The notes under the pieces were generated by a model. That model saw only the letters and a program-made list of their open reading frames with translations. It searched no databases and was not told where the DNA came from. Of a stretch of DNA of 64,000 nucleotides, positions 19,748 to 33,076 are shown piece by piece; the first letter of the stretch is position 1, and each line of letters opens with the position of its first letter. The DNA is taken from the NCBI GenBank assembly GCA_905250115.1, contig CAJNOI010000006.1, positions 199,948 to 263,947 on the forward strand, given 5' to 3'. Origin of the DNA: Adineta steineri. Its lineage: Eukaryota; Rotifera; Eurotatoria; Adinetida; Adinetidae. Position numbers and translations under genes: made by a program.

Positions 19748-21288
19748 TCGAATAAGAAATCTTTCTCATGATTTTTTTTTGTTTGTACATACATAACCGA
19801 TGATAAAGTATCGAACTTTTTTTGCTGCGTACTTTATTATCTATTTTTTTTCTCTTTGAAACTTTATTTATCTTCTTTTTTTGTATAGTATGTATTGTAT
19901 ATTGAACCTATCGATTTTTGGAACTATATTAAGATATATTTTTTTGTTCGTTACTTCTTCTATGAATTAATAATCTTGATGAGCAGTGTGCCTCTACTTT
20001 TTTTTTTCGATATATTGTTGAACTATTTTTGTGTGTATTTACTCGATTTTAACGATGGGAGTAAGAGAAAGATTATAATAATAATAAACAAGATCTATAT
20101 GATCAAAAAAAACATAAATAGAATTCTTGATTGTATTTGTTGGTTCAATTTTTTGAACTATTTAAATACTAGCGTCCTCAATTTTGAATAATTGACAAAT
20201 ACAAAGTCATATCAAGATATGTCAACATATATATTCAAGTATAATAATGTTAGTTCAATAGAATATTGGACAAGTGTCTGGAAGATTATTATCTTTTCAA
20301 ATTGAACTGGTAGATCTTGATATTTAATATACGGAGCATATCTTCAATATAAAAAAAGGTTATCTATGTTTACTCTTTACACTATTAGGGCTGAAACATT
20401 TTCTTTTTCTATTTATACTTTTATACATAATTACATATAGATGTTTTTCTTTTCTAATTAACTTGATTTCCTTGATTCTCAAATATTTTCTTTCAGAGAA
20501 ATGTCAATAGTATATAGTTTATCTTAAAAATAAATTCTTTCAGGAAATTAGACTATTTAAAAAGTAAACACTATTGCTGTCATGTAAATCATAAAACGTA
20601 ATTATTACGAAGAATTTTTTTAATTGTGCTTTTTATCACCTAAATGGAGTATATTCCGTTGTTGAGGCCTGGACAAAAATGTAAGTACGTTATTATTTAA
20701 TAATCATTAAGACTAATTATCGAACGTAGTTTTATCGGGATATATTCATTAGATTTATGATTTTCTAAACTGGAGTACCTCTAATAGAATAGTGTGTACG
20801 TTTCGTTGACACAATAACAAAAAATATAAATCATCGATAGGTAAATGTGCGCAAATAATTATTCAGGTCGCAATATAATTAAAAATACATATATATATAT
20901 ATTGTTTGTACTTATCCTCAGGTTAGTTAAAGGGAAATTAGTAATATAATTTGTGTACATGTTATTATTTCTCAAGGACTTCCTTTTTATATTTATGATC
21001 GAGACAAAAAAAGTAAAAAGTGCATGATTATGTCTCATCAAATATATTTATTGTTATTAAATAACAATAATAAGTATCTATGTTGACTAATAAATTACGT
21101 TGGAGAAAATACATAAAATAAAGATGATAATTATATACATCCGAGATAAATTTCATTGACGAATGAAAACGTACGAAAAGATAACTCTTCTTCATTGCTC
21201 ACATTGGTCATGGTTCATTGCCTTTTTACTTTTTATTCATAACTTTTTTTTTATGATATGCAATTATTGTTCTTCATATTAAACTCCA
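19748..21288. other. intergenic, no gene seen
   Basis: Tandem-oriented spacer between junctophilin and the DENN gene. AT-rich and T-run-rich, with no recognisable protein or repeat family. The first few hundred bases are probably junctophilin 3' UTR. Confidence 0.5.
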
Positions 21289-23354
21289 ATGAAATCTAAT
21301 CATAGCAATCGTCATGTAAATGCTTCATATTCATTTGATCTTCCATCAAATAATAATAATTCCAAACAAGATGATTCTATATCATGTTCAAGTTTAAATA
21401 TAGACACAACAAGTCATTTATATTATTTACCTTCTCATATAAATAAATTATCAAATCATGGACAAACATTAAATAAACGCTTATTGAATTCAATTGTTAA
21501 TTATAAAAATGGTTTAATTATTAATGGTTCATTATTTGATGAACAATTATTTCAAGTTACACGTTCATCTTATATAACTGATTATGCAAATACACCACAA
21601 GATTGTAATCGATTTCTTGAAGGTCATAATAGAATATCAACATGTTCACAATTAGATGCTCATCTATATAAATTATCATTTATTATAACATTATCAGATT
21701 GGTATATTGATAAAGAACTCTTACTTGGATATTATCCACATGAAGATGATGAAATGAAAATTCTTGAAGAAATTTCACCTTATAAACATTTTTGTTTTCC
21801 GGAATTGAATCCTAAACAACGAAATGGTGGACAAATGCTAAATGATCAATCAACATATATATTTACACGAACATTATCAGATGGACATATGGAATATGGT
21901 TATTGTCGACGATTAACAAAAGATTCAAATCGAATTACAAAATTTCCAATTGTAATTTGTATAGTTTCAAGTCATTCGTATTTTAAACTTTATGATGCGA
22001 TTCTAAATGAATTAGTTAAAGGTAAACATTTTCTCTCACTGTCTAGTATATAAATATTCGTATTGTGCTGTTTATTTGACTTCTAATCTTGATAAATAAG
22101 ATTAGAACTATAATTGAATTTGATCTTATGTGCATGTCTATTCAAACGAGATTTTTTTCTTCTTCTTTTTTTCTAGCCTATATGTCAAATGAACTTGAAT
22201 GTAATCTTCTAATGCAATCGTTTCATTCAAAACCCTTACCTATACCTACAGTAAACTCATCAGGTGTTACATGTATACTTAATGATCGTCGTATATTTTT
22301 CTATGTATGTCCACGTGATGATCGTCTTAATCATGATTATTATTCCACATTACTTTCATGTCTATCACCATATCAAATTATTTATTTATTTGAAGCAATG
22401 TTACGTTCAAAACGTATATTATTATTTTCACATTCTCCATCGAAATTAACAAAATGTTGTCTTGCACTTTCACTTTTAATCTATCCATTTCTATGGCCAT
22501 ATTCATTTGTTTCAGTGATGCCATCATCATGGATATCTGATCTACTGGATTCTCCATGTCCATTTATATATGGTTGTTTATATGAAACAAAAGATCAAAT
22601 TCCAAAAACATTGGATAATGATCTATTACTTGTTGATCTTGAATTAGGTGAAATCGATGGTAATATTGATGCAACACATTTTTTACCATTTAATCTTCGA
22701 CAAACATTAGAATTTTCACTTGATTATTTAATAAGATTTCGTTTAATGAAATCAAATTCAACATTAATTAACATCGCTGTTAGTGAAGCATTTTTATATG
22801 TATTTATTGAATTATTACATCGTTTACCAGATTTTTTTAAACGTGATAATCCATTACCTAAAAATGATAGTCATTTTTCTATATGTACAAATTATTTTCA
22901 ACGTCATGATAGTGGTATTGAGCTTGAACCAATTGATTTACAACAGATAACACAAAATGAACATAAACAACAAGAAGAAAATCGACTTGGTTATGAATTT
23001 AATTCCGAGGAATTTCTTCGTCTTCAACCAATGTCTTCCTATGTTTCATTTCTAAAAGAATTTATTCATGGTATAAATACATATTTAATTGATTATTAAA
23101 TTAAAAAATTATAATTTATTTTTTTAGGAATGTTATTTCTTAAATTTCTTGATGATTATCAACGTAAAGAAGATTTATTTTCATTATTTACTCAACGTTT
23201 AAACGAACGACGTCAAATGACAATCGATGATTTATCTATAAATCAATTAGTACGATTCCGGCAAACATTCGATTTATTAGAGAAACAAATTAAATTAACA
23301 CCAAAACAAACAAATCCATCATTTTCAAAATTTCTTAAAAAAATTTTTGAATAA
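21289..23354 (+). CDS. DENN-domain protein, DENND2-like Rab guanine-nucleotide exchange factor
   Basis: DENN proteins swap GDP for GTP on Rabs in membrane traffic; DENND2 members act on Rab9. Three exons (21289-22021, 22177-23070, 23128-23354) give 617 residues. An Asn/Ser-rich N-terminus is followed by uDENN (HFCFPELNP, YIFTRTLSDG, EYGYCRRL, FPIVICIVSSHSYFKLY). The cDENN core reads LSPYQIIYLFEAMLRSKRIL, then YPFLWPYSFVSVMP and SPCPFIYGCL. The final exon has dDENN features (MLFLKFLDDYQRKEDLF, FRQTFDLL). FGYCRRL-type and P.LP.S..-type motifs fit DENND2 better than DENND1 or DENND4, but this is by eye. The extended N-terminal regulatory region of vertebrate DENND2 is absent. Phases at both introns agree (G|cc, G|ga). 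Confidence 0.85.
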
Positions 23355-25034
23355 TTATTTCAATATTACGAAAAATCAAACTTTCTTTTAAATATACATG
23401 AACGATAATTAATTTATATATTTTTAAATAAATATATGTAAACTTCCTTTTTTTGCCTTTCTGAATATGAACGTGTTAATTTCATTTAGAAACACATATG
23501 AATAGCAACGAAAAAGAAAAACGACGTGAGTATGAGTATAAACAGATCATTAGAGTGTAACATAAAACAGATTTAAACATTATTGAAAATGACAAAAAAA
23601 TCGGTTCGGTGTATATCAAGAGGTTTTCTCGATACTTTTTTTTATGAAATCTATATATATATATATATAAATGCATTTATTGAGTATAAAATGGTAATTA
23701 CCAATATACACTTGACTCGATCTCGTGCATTTTACAATTTGGTCTCTCTTTCTCGATCATTTCCGATGCCTCGACGACAACAAGGCACGAACGCAAGAAG
23801 AACAGGACAATTACTCTGATTAATTCATTCATTGATTGAACATTTCTCGTAGCTTTCTTTTTTTTTTATTTCTAAACGTCATCGTCTTCAACATTAATGT
23901 GTTATATTTTATGACTCGATTAACACTAAACAACAAATAATAAAAAATCGTGATAATGAAAATAACCTCTTGTACTCTTCTGTTCAGGTTATTAATTATT
24001 CATTGTCAAAAGTTTTAGTTTCGATCAACTAATAGGTTCAATCATTAATAAACTTCAATTCATCGTAGTACGACATCGTAACATCCTTCTTCCCCCTCTC
24101 TTTCTTTCTTTTTTATTTCTTTCTTTTTCTTGTCTTTTAATTCAGTATTGCCCCGCGCTAGTATCAAAAATACAAACCGTGCAAAGTGAAGTGATGATGA
24201 TGACGAGTGATTGTGAGTGGGAGAGAGAGAATATAGAAAGAAAAAAGAGAGAGAAAGAAATTGATTAAAGGAAAAATCTCTGTTGGAAAACGACACACAT
24301 AGACCGAGCAGCTAATTGTCCGTTCATTTTTAATCAAGAACATTATTTGTATGTATGCATGTAATGATGCAAAACGTACGACCGAAAACTAAATAATAAC
24401 TACTCTTATCCTTATTAGAGTAAAGTAAGACTATCAATTGTTTATTTTTATAAGTAATTGGTAAACATTTAAATATGATTTGTTTTTTATTTTAGTTCTC
24501 GTTTTATATTTAAATTATCTAAAATACAATAGTCGTCTATGTTTTTTTAACCTAATGAAGTATAAATGACATTGACTGATCAATATTATTAGTCATTTAT
24601 TTGATAAACTGTTTTTCGATTAAATTTGGATCGTTGACTTCTGTAATTTTTTTCATAAGAATGATAAATTGAAAGTATAGACAACCTCTATTAAAAGTCT
24701 ATAAAGAAAACTTTTTAGCTATCCGTCATCTAGCGATATAATGAGATTTCACCACAAAATCTAATAGTTCTATCTAATGCATGAATGCCTAAAGGTATGC
24801 ATTAACATACGTCATCGTTTCCCTCTTCTGAATTTCTCCCTTTGATTAAAAATAAATCTGTTGCTTATTTTATTCCAGTATATATATCTCTTTTCTCTTT
24901 CTCTTTCGGCCTACATATATATATATATATACAGTTGTTTTAGAATTTTGTCTTTACATTATTTTTTGAAAACTTGTTTTTATTTCCTATCTAGATTTAT
25001 TTATTAAAATATATCAGTTAACTAAAGAAGAATC
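23355..25034. other. intergenic / neuropeptide-gene upstream region
   Basis: Contains a purine/pyrimidine-biased patch at about 24085-24260 that makes spurious ORFs, and a (TA)n run near 24916-24931. A TTTCCTATCTAG site ending near 24995 lies about 40 bp before the neuropeptide start and is acceptor-like. Confidence 0.5.
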
Positions 25035-25409
25035 ATGCAATACCAATCACTCCTCGCTTATATATTTGTCGCCCTTTTTGGTATGTCATTTTTAATGGTC
25101 CAAGCCAATAAAGAACGTGAACAATTTACTGATCTATTGCAAAAACGAAAACATCTTAATGGTTATTGGGTAGGCAAACGATATGTAATTGCATCTGATG
25201 AAGATATAAATGACAGTGGTAAAAAATACAAGAATCTTTTCTCTCTTTCTATTTTAATTATATTATTTTTAGATGAAGATTTATCAGAAACCAAACGAGC
25301 ATCTTATTTAGTGGGCAAACGTGGTACATATTTAGTTGGTAAACGAGCCTCGTATCTTGTTGGACGTAAACGTCGTGATTTGATGGCTACAGATAATTCT
25401 CAACAATAA
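25035..25409 (+). CDS. neuropeptide precursor encoding -YLV-amide / -YWV-amide peptides
   Basis: A 106-residue secretory preprohormone in two exons (25035-25216, 25273-25409). Residues 1-24 are a signal peptide ending MVQA. Four amidation-plus-dibasic signals follow. HLNGYWV sits between KRK and GKR (residues 40-49). ASYLV-GKR is at 71-78, GTYLV-GKR at 79-86 and ASYLV-GRKRR at 87-96. Standard processing by prohormone convertase, carboxypeptidase and PAM would give HLNGYWV-amide, two ASYLV-amides and GTYLV-amide. An acidic spacer (YVIASDEDINDS then DEDLSE) separates the first peptide from the tandem set. The tail DLMATDNSQQ is likely inert. The intron falls in the spacer. The shared C-terminus is Y-[L/W]-V-amide. 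I do not recognise a named family for it. Confidence 0.82.
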   Translation: MQYQSLLAYIFVALFGMSFLMVQANKEREQFTDLLQKRKHLNGYWVGKRYVIASDEDINDSGKKYKNLFSLSILIILFLDEDLSETKRASYLVGKRGTYLVGKRASYLVGRKRRDLMATDNSQQ

Positions 25410-27942
25410 ACATTTACCAACATTTGTACACGAAAAAAAAAATAATAATAAATAAATGAAAATTCTCTTATTGTATCTATCGCTCAACAGCACTGAAAAT
25501 ACATTTTAAAAAATATCTCTTCTTTTTTTTTGCTTCATATAATAAATGAAACGATAAACATTATCAATGAATACATTTACATAACTATTACTGTTAACAT
25601 GTAAAAAAAAATTTTACATGTCTTTATTCGACAGTTATATTGTTATTCTAGACATTTTGGTTTGTATAAGACAAGTTGATTTGATAAAATATTAGTAAAT
25701 TAACTTTGACTGTTCATTTGAGAAATTATATTTAGTTTCAAAGAAATTTCTATGCAAATTTTTCTTATTATACTCAAGGGAAATAAATGTCTTCAAAAAA
25801 AAGAATGTCTTATATTTAAAAAAATCAAAAAATTTTTATTTTTCACATACGAATGTTTTATAGTATAAATATTATTAGATCAATCTCTTGAAGGATCATA
25901 TACGCGTGTTGGTTAGACGACAACAAGTAAAATTTATTCGAGCAAGAAGTGCTACAATTGTTATTCATAATAATAATCATGGATTCATTCAGCTAGAAAA
26001 GCAAATGACTATTGAGTATCATTAAACGTTAAAATACTAAAAAATTTTAATAGTACAATATTTGCAAAACAAAGATGATTAAAATAGAGAAGAAAAAGTT
26101 CGTATAGACATTTATTATATTGATAATTATCATTGTTTTCTTTTCATCGTAGGTAGTTATGTGAATAATTGATTATATTTGTAGTCTGCATAAACGAGAA
26201 TGTTTTGTAATTGTCTACGTCATATTTTTGATTTTACTGTCATGTCCTAAATGTATTCAAGTTAGTTTCTTTTCAAAAGATTTCCTTATGATTTTATATA
26301 CAAAAGGCTATTCTAGTAAGAAAATAATTGAATCTAATGGTTTTTTGATGCACTTATTAATCGAATAAGAATATTGACTTCATATGGAAAATATTTCCGT
26401 TTTTATTTTTTAAATTTATTTTATGATATACTTCAGTTTTTTTAAAATATATCTATGATTTTTTTTTGTTTTGGTTCATATTGATACTTATTTATTCAAT
26501 TTTATATGATGATGTTCGTTTGATCTCGATCAGAATCGATAATACGTGAACCAGTAGTAAAATCTTATTTTTAATCCTTCGTTACATATCAAATGTATCG
26601 TGTTCTTTTAATTGGCAAAGAGCTTATCTAGTTGGAATTACACGATTTACTTTTCATTAATTAGTTTTCTTTTTCTTAGAAAAATATCATTTTTGCTATC
26701 GAGGATTTAGTATCTGTTGATTAAAAAAAATCGTTTTCTTAATTGAGGATTTACTTTTCAATGAATATTTGAGAGATGAAGAAACGATCTATCAATGCAA
26801 TAAAATAATGGTTAACTAAATTTTCCGTTTCAGTCATAATTTCGTAAAAATGAATATAAGAGTAGGAATTGAGGATTCTTTTCTCTTCATATCCGAAGTT
26901 TTAGCATTGATTATGAGATTACACGACGATCTGGATACTTCAACTTGAAAACATCACAAAAGTACTGTTATTTCCGATGAAATTATGGCAACGTTATGAT
27001 GAAGATCATATTGACATTCTAGTATTCTTTAAAAGTGGCTCGGTTGAGATATTTTTTATTGTAATTTTACTTTGATATATATTGATTATGGCATGGATAG
27101 TTTGTTTCTCCTTTTACAAACAATCAGTAGAAAGTAAATCTTATATACAATCTAACTGTAACATATAATTTATTTTTACTGACGTCATCGATTTTTCTTT
27201 CATCTTGAAGCTATAGTTAACACATTTTAATTTAATATGTGATACTTATAAAAAATATGACATACAACTATTTATGTTTAATATAACGATAGTTGAAGCG
27301 ATAGATACGTAATGAATACTCAAAAATTAATGAAATATTCTTTGTTTTTATTTTATTCTTAAAAATAATGATGCAATAAAACTATAAACTCTTAACTTAA
27401 ATCTATATAAAATCAAGTGCAATTTAAGTAATTGTGTCTGATATATATCAATGACGTAATTGAGTAGAATTCATCATCACCATCATCAACAACAAACAAA
27501 GATTGTATTATCACATCACAATGTCTCTTGCGGTCAAATAGACAGACAAACAAAAAGAACACTTGTTTGGTCTGTAATATTGTTAAAATATACACACATT
27601 CACCGGTATATTATATGCTCGAATGCTAACAATAGAAGATATGCTCTCATTCATATTCAGATGTGAATATTAGATTGACTCGATGTTTTTTTATGCAATA
27701 CATGCACGTACTCACACTATCTATAGGGTTACACATTGCATCGTTAAACACATTGAACGTATACGTGTATATATATATATATACATATATATATTTTACT
27801 TGATCATTATCACTACAATATACAGAGGAGAGAAAAAAAAAGAATCTAACGTTCATTGACACGATTCATTCATCCATCTAACAACGAAACATTTATACGC
27901 ATACAAATCATTCTTCGTTTTCGGTTTCGTTCTTCATTCAAA
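25410..27942. other. 2.5-kb intergenic region, no gene seen
   Basis: AT-rich spacer between the neuropeptide and nidogen genes. A short open stretch at about 25910-26025 is not supported by start, splice or homology. TA/CA repeats near 27765-27795 lie about 150 bp upstream of the nidogen start. Confidence 0.5.
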
Positions 27943-30900
27943 ATGATCTTATTTTATATAGATCGAAAGGCAATTTTTTGTCTTTTGATTTTAATCTGCT
28001 TGAATAATTATTGTCAATGTATTAGTGAATCAGATTTTTTCATTTATAAAGATGGCATTGAATTATCAAAAGAAGATGATACACATTCAGAACAAATTAT
28101 TCTTTCACCTGAAATAACATTTATTACAACGAAATATGAAAGTGTCTATGTAAGTAATTGAGATTTATTTTGAGAAGAAGAAAAAAAAAAGACTGAATTT
28201 ATTATTCGATAAAGATCAATACAAATGGTTTTCTATCATTTTTATTACCAATTGCATATTTTTTTCCTCAAATAACATTAACAAGTTATAGTGGATACGC
28301 TATTATTGCACCATTTTGGGCTGATATTGATACATCAATTAAAAATGGTTCTATTACTTATAAGTAATATTCGTTTTCTTTTCTTTAAAGTTATTATGGT
28401 ATATATATGTGTTTTAAGATATACGAAAGAAGAACATTTACTTAAAAAAGCCAAAGAATTAATACAAGAAGGTTTTCCACGATCAACAAATTTCGAACCA
28501 ACGTCAATATTAATATGTACTTGGACAGATGTTCATTCATTTTTAAATAAAGATGATAAGGTTAAAATAATATTTAGAATTAGGAAAAGAAAAAATGCGA
28601 TAACTGATACAAATTATTTTAATTTTTATAGAAAAATACTTTTCAAGTCGCTGTTGTTAGCGATGGAACACAAACCTTTTCTATATTCATGTATGCAAAA
28701 TTAGAATTCGTATCAGCTTATAGTCCTGCAAAATTAGGTCGAGAAGATCGTTATGCTGAAGCAGGTTTTACTGATGGTACAGCTCAACAAACAGTTGTTC
28801 TACCAGGATCAGGCGGAGAAGCTGGAATCAATTTAGCGAAGTATGTATACGAAATAAAACTAAAAATCAAAAATACATATAATCAATAGGGAATCAAATA
28901 TTGGTAAACCAGGTGTTTGGATATATTTAATTGGAGATCGACGTCGTTATGGAAGATTTCGTATAACACCAGCAGGAAGTGAAGATGATGTTGAAGAAAT
29001 TCTTTCACCAGTAGAATGTAAGATATTTTATGAATTAAATTAATTTCTTTGTTTTATTTTTTTCACTATAGCACATTATTCATCCAATATATATCAACAT
29101 TTACCTCAAAATTCTTATCGTGAACATGCAACATCTCCATCGACAACAACAATTCCACCTGGTATTTATTAATACAATGATTTCCTATGAAGAATTATTT
29201 AAATATTTTAGATGCAATTGAATGTAAATCTTGTTCACGTAATGCACGATGTGAAAATCAAGGTAATGGATATTGTTGTCGATGTCTATTTCCTTATCTT
29301 GGTTCTGGACTTCGATGTGAACGTGCTGGTAAATTTTTATTCTATTTTGTTTCTTTTTTTTGTTATAATTATTATTTAAATAGAAAATTATCCGGTTGTG
29401 GGTAAAATCAATGGAACAATCAATGGTCAACAAATAGATGTTGAATTACAAGGCTATGTTTATATTGAAGATGGCCGAATACATAATTCTCTTTATAATA
29501 TGCCTTTGATTCATTCAAATTTTCAACAATTATTACCATTATTTAATACAATCAATTGGTTATTTGGTACAATTCATCGATTTTCAGATCCAATTGATAA
29601 TGGTTTTGCTCTTACGGGTATACTTTTTTGTTTTGTTTTTAGTTATTCTTTGTATTAACATAAATTTGTTTAATAGGTGGTGTATTAAATCGTTCAGCTT
29701 TAATACGTACATTTGAAGTTGATAATACAACAGAACAATCAATTTTAACTATTGAACAATATTTTCGTGGAATTGAATCAGGTGTTCTTCATGTTGAAAC
29801 ATATATTAATGGTAGTCTTCCACATCCTGAAGGAAATTTATCGGTTACAGTTGGAAATAATAATATTAAATATATTAAACGATCATTAGGTTTATTTAAA
29901 AAAATTTTATTTTCCCAAAAAATATTTATATAAACTATTTTCTAGGACATTATGATGCGAAATCATTGACATCGTATTCTTTAATATCAAAACTTGATAC
30001 GAATTCAACTATAACATATAATATGAGTTATGAAATTGAGGATAGTTTAACATTCTATGAATGTCCACATAATCCACATCGATCACCAAAAGAAATTGTT
30101 GTATCAAATCAAGATAGTCATATTTATCATTCAATTGAAGATACAACTATACGATTTTTTACGGTAACTAAAATTGGTACTCAAGGTAATATTACAAAAA
30201 AAATTCATTTTAAATTAAATATAAGATCTTCTTTATTAGCACCTAAATTTGATCCATGTGATTCATCACCTTGTCATGGTTTTGCTCAGTGTATACCAAA
30301 TTTTGAGCAAAATACTCATGAATGTAAATGTAATTCAGGTTTTCTTGGAGATGGTGTACGTCGTTGTGATGGTAAACATGAATATTAAATTTTTTCATCT
30401 CATTTTGATATACATATAGATATTAATGAATGTATTCAATCACCATGTCATTCAAATGCTATATGTACAAATACATATGGAAATTTTACATGTGAATGTA
30501 AACGAAATTATATTGGCAATGGATTTTTCTGTAAACCAATTAATGATGAAAGTATGAAATGAAAAGATAGTTCATTTTTTTTTTGTTCAATACTATTTTT
30601 TATTAGTTGAAACATGTACAACAAAAATTTGTCCACAATTTTCAACATGTATACAAGATCCACATACAAGACATGCACGATGTTTATGTAAAGAAGGTTG
30701 GCAAATGACTGATGATCATGAAAATCATATTAATGGAAATTATAAATCAATTTGTAAACCAAAACAATGTAATGAATATTATAATTGTGATACAAATGCT
30801 AATTGTGTTATTAATGAAAATACACAAAAATATGAATGTATATGTAAACCAGGTTTTTATGGTGATGGATATTCATGTACAGCACATTTTTGTTCATCGG

Positions 30901-32699
30901 ATGGTGATTGTGGTTATAATGCACATTGTTTACCTGATGAACAACGGCCAGGTTTTAGTAAATGTGTTTGTGATCCGGGATATCTTAATGATGGAACAAC
31001 ATTTTCAACTTGTGTAAAAGATGGTAAAAGAATGAGAATGAATTGTATTGAAATTAAATCGGATTTTGTTTTTAGTGGTTTCATGTAATATTGAAAATAA
31101 ATGTCATGTTAATGCTCAATGTATATATAATGAACGTATAGATCGACATGTATGTTTATGTCGAACTGGATATAAAGGCGATGGAATAACATGTCGTCAT
31201 GAACGTATGATATTTTATTTTTCTAATTTATTTTTATTAGAAATTTCAATTTAGATTCTTGTCTTGAAAATGCAACAATATGTTCATCATCAGCTGCTTG
31301 TGTTTATGATCCAATTCTTCAAGATAATGTTTGTTCATGTCGAGATGGTTTTGTTGGTGATGGAATACAGTAAATAATTTTTCTCAGTAAGAAAATAATA
31401 AAAAATCTAATCTTTTTCTAAATATAGTTGTTCGGAAACACTTGGTGGACCAAAAGAACAATTTTTAATTGTTAATCAAGGACAAACTATTTTAAAAGTA
31501 CCTTTAACAGCATCAGGTTCAACAAATAATGGTGATAATCGTATTCTCTATGTTCCACGTAAAGCATCTTAGAAAAATGAAGAAAAATGAGATTTGTTTT
31601 TGTTTCTTTTCTAAATAGGAATGCGTGCTGTTGGAATATCGGTTGATTGTCAACAACAGTTTATTTATTTTACTGAAACATCTGGAAAAACAATTCAACG
31701 AATGAAATATGATGGCACTGATCAAAAAATAGTTCTTGATGGTAATTATACAGAAAATAAATTTTCATAAAAAAAAATGAATTATTTTATTTTAGGACTT
31801 GGTAGTCCAGAAGGTATTGCTATTGATTGGGTATCTCGTTTAGTATTTTGGACAGATTCATCATTAAAACGTTTGGAAGTTGCTAAATTAGATGGTAGTT
31901 TACGTAAAATTCTTCTTGATAAAAATATTCAAAATCCACGTGGTATTGCTGTTAATCCTGAACTTGGGTTTGTTTAAAATATTATTATAGAATTCAAAAT
32001 CAGATATATATATTGTTGTTCTATAGATATATTTTTTGGACAGATTGGAATCGACAAAATCCTCGTATTGAACGAGCTAATATGGATGGTAGTGAACGAA
32101 AAATTCTTGTTTCCGATAAACTTGGTTTACCAAATGGTCTTTATTACGATCATCATCGTCGAGAATTATGTTGGGGTGATGCAAAAATGAAAACAATTGA
32201 ATGTGTACGAGATGATGGATCAAATCGACGTGTTATTTTAACAGATCAAACAACAATGATATTTGGTTTAACTGATGGACTTCAATATGCATATTGGACA
32301 GATTGGTCAACGTAAGAACAATTTTAATAAATATAAAAAGAATATTATAACTTATATATTTAGAAATAAAATTGGTCGAATTGATAAAACACCAAATCGT
32401 ACACCTGAAAGTATTCTTTTACCACCTGGTGGCAATGGTAAATTATATGGATTAATTGCAGTAAAAGATTCGTGTCCAACTGATGGTAATAATAGAAGAG
32501 AAAATTGAAAATATGAATATTTGATTAATTTATTTTAGTTAATAATGTTTGTGGTGAAAATAATGATTGTACAACTGGTCAATTATGTTTACCTAATTTA
32601 AGTCTTCGTGCAAAACGTGTTTGTCAATGTGCTGATAATGCCGGATTACAATGTCTTCTTCGTGAACGACCACCACCTCCACCGCCTCAACTTGCTTAA
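27943..32699 (+). CDS. NID: nidogen (entactin), basement-membrane glycoprotein
   Basis: Extracellular linker of laminin and collagen IV. The signal peptide is at residues 1-26 (hydrophobic core FCLLILICL). The NIDO domain reads [40 protein letters not shown] and [11 protein letters not shown] Ser/Thr linker and one EGF ([10 protein letters not shown]) precede the G2F beta-barrel ([20 protein letters not shown] through YIKRSLG). A run of EGF modules follows, including a calcium-binding [10 protein letters not shown]. The LDLR-type propeller has blades IYFTE, VFWTD, IFWTD, LCWGD and AYWTD, with SPEGIAIDW and NPRGIAVNP. The final module is CGENNDC..CQC and the tail is a Pro run. About 1,150-1,200 residues in some 20 exons with 45-70 bp introns, all in phase where checked. 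A thyroglobulin type-1 domain, present in vertebrate nidogens, is not seen. Confidence 0.95.
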
Positions 32700-33076
32700 A
32701 CATTTTTGCTTATTTCATATTGTCATTTTTTTCTCCGTTTTTTTTTCTTCATTAGAATAATTATTTGTCATTTAAGTTTTATGTAATATTTTCTGATTTT
32801 TTGTTTTAACTTATCTTCTATGTTCAGTAAAAACGTCAAGAATTGATAGATATCGCTAGTAACCTATCGAAAATGCAAGAAAAGAAAAATGTTTCATATG
32901 ATTGACGATAGATATATAACATATGAGTCATTTGAGCATTGCCAAGAGAAAGAACGTTGGAAAAAAATATTAATATTAATTTGTTTCTTTCTAATACATT
33001 TAAAAATCTTGAAAAATATAATTTTAAATTTGTTTGTATGTAAAATTATAAAAAAAGAAAACTTTTAGATGATAAT
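32700..33076. other. short intergenic region
   Basis: Nidogen 3' UTR and upstream of the RING-PARP gene. A CTTTTAG acceptor-like site ends at 33068, 8 bp before the ATG. Confidence 0.5.

Noticed and set aside
22264..22563. ORFs of about 60 codons on both strands inside the DENN gene
   Set aside because: Shadows of the DENN reading frame, which carries the conserved motifs.
25910..26025. Short open stretch ending in a stop after a KQMTIEYH-like end
   Set aside because: No start, splice site or recognised relative; could be chance or an old gene relic, not enough to call.
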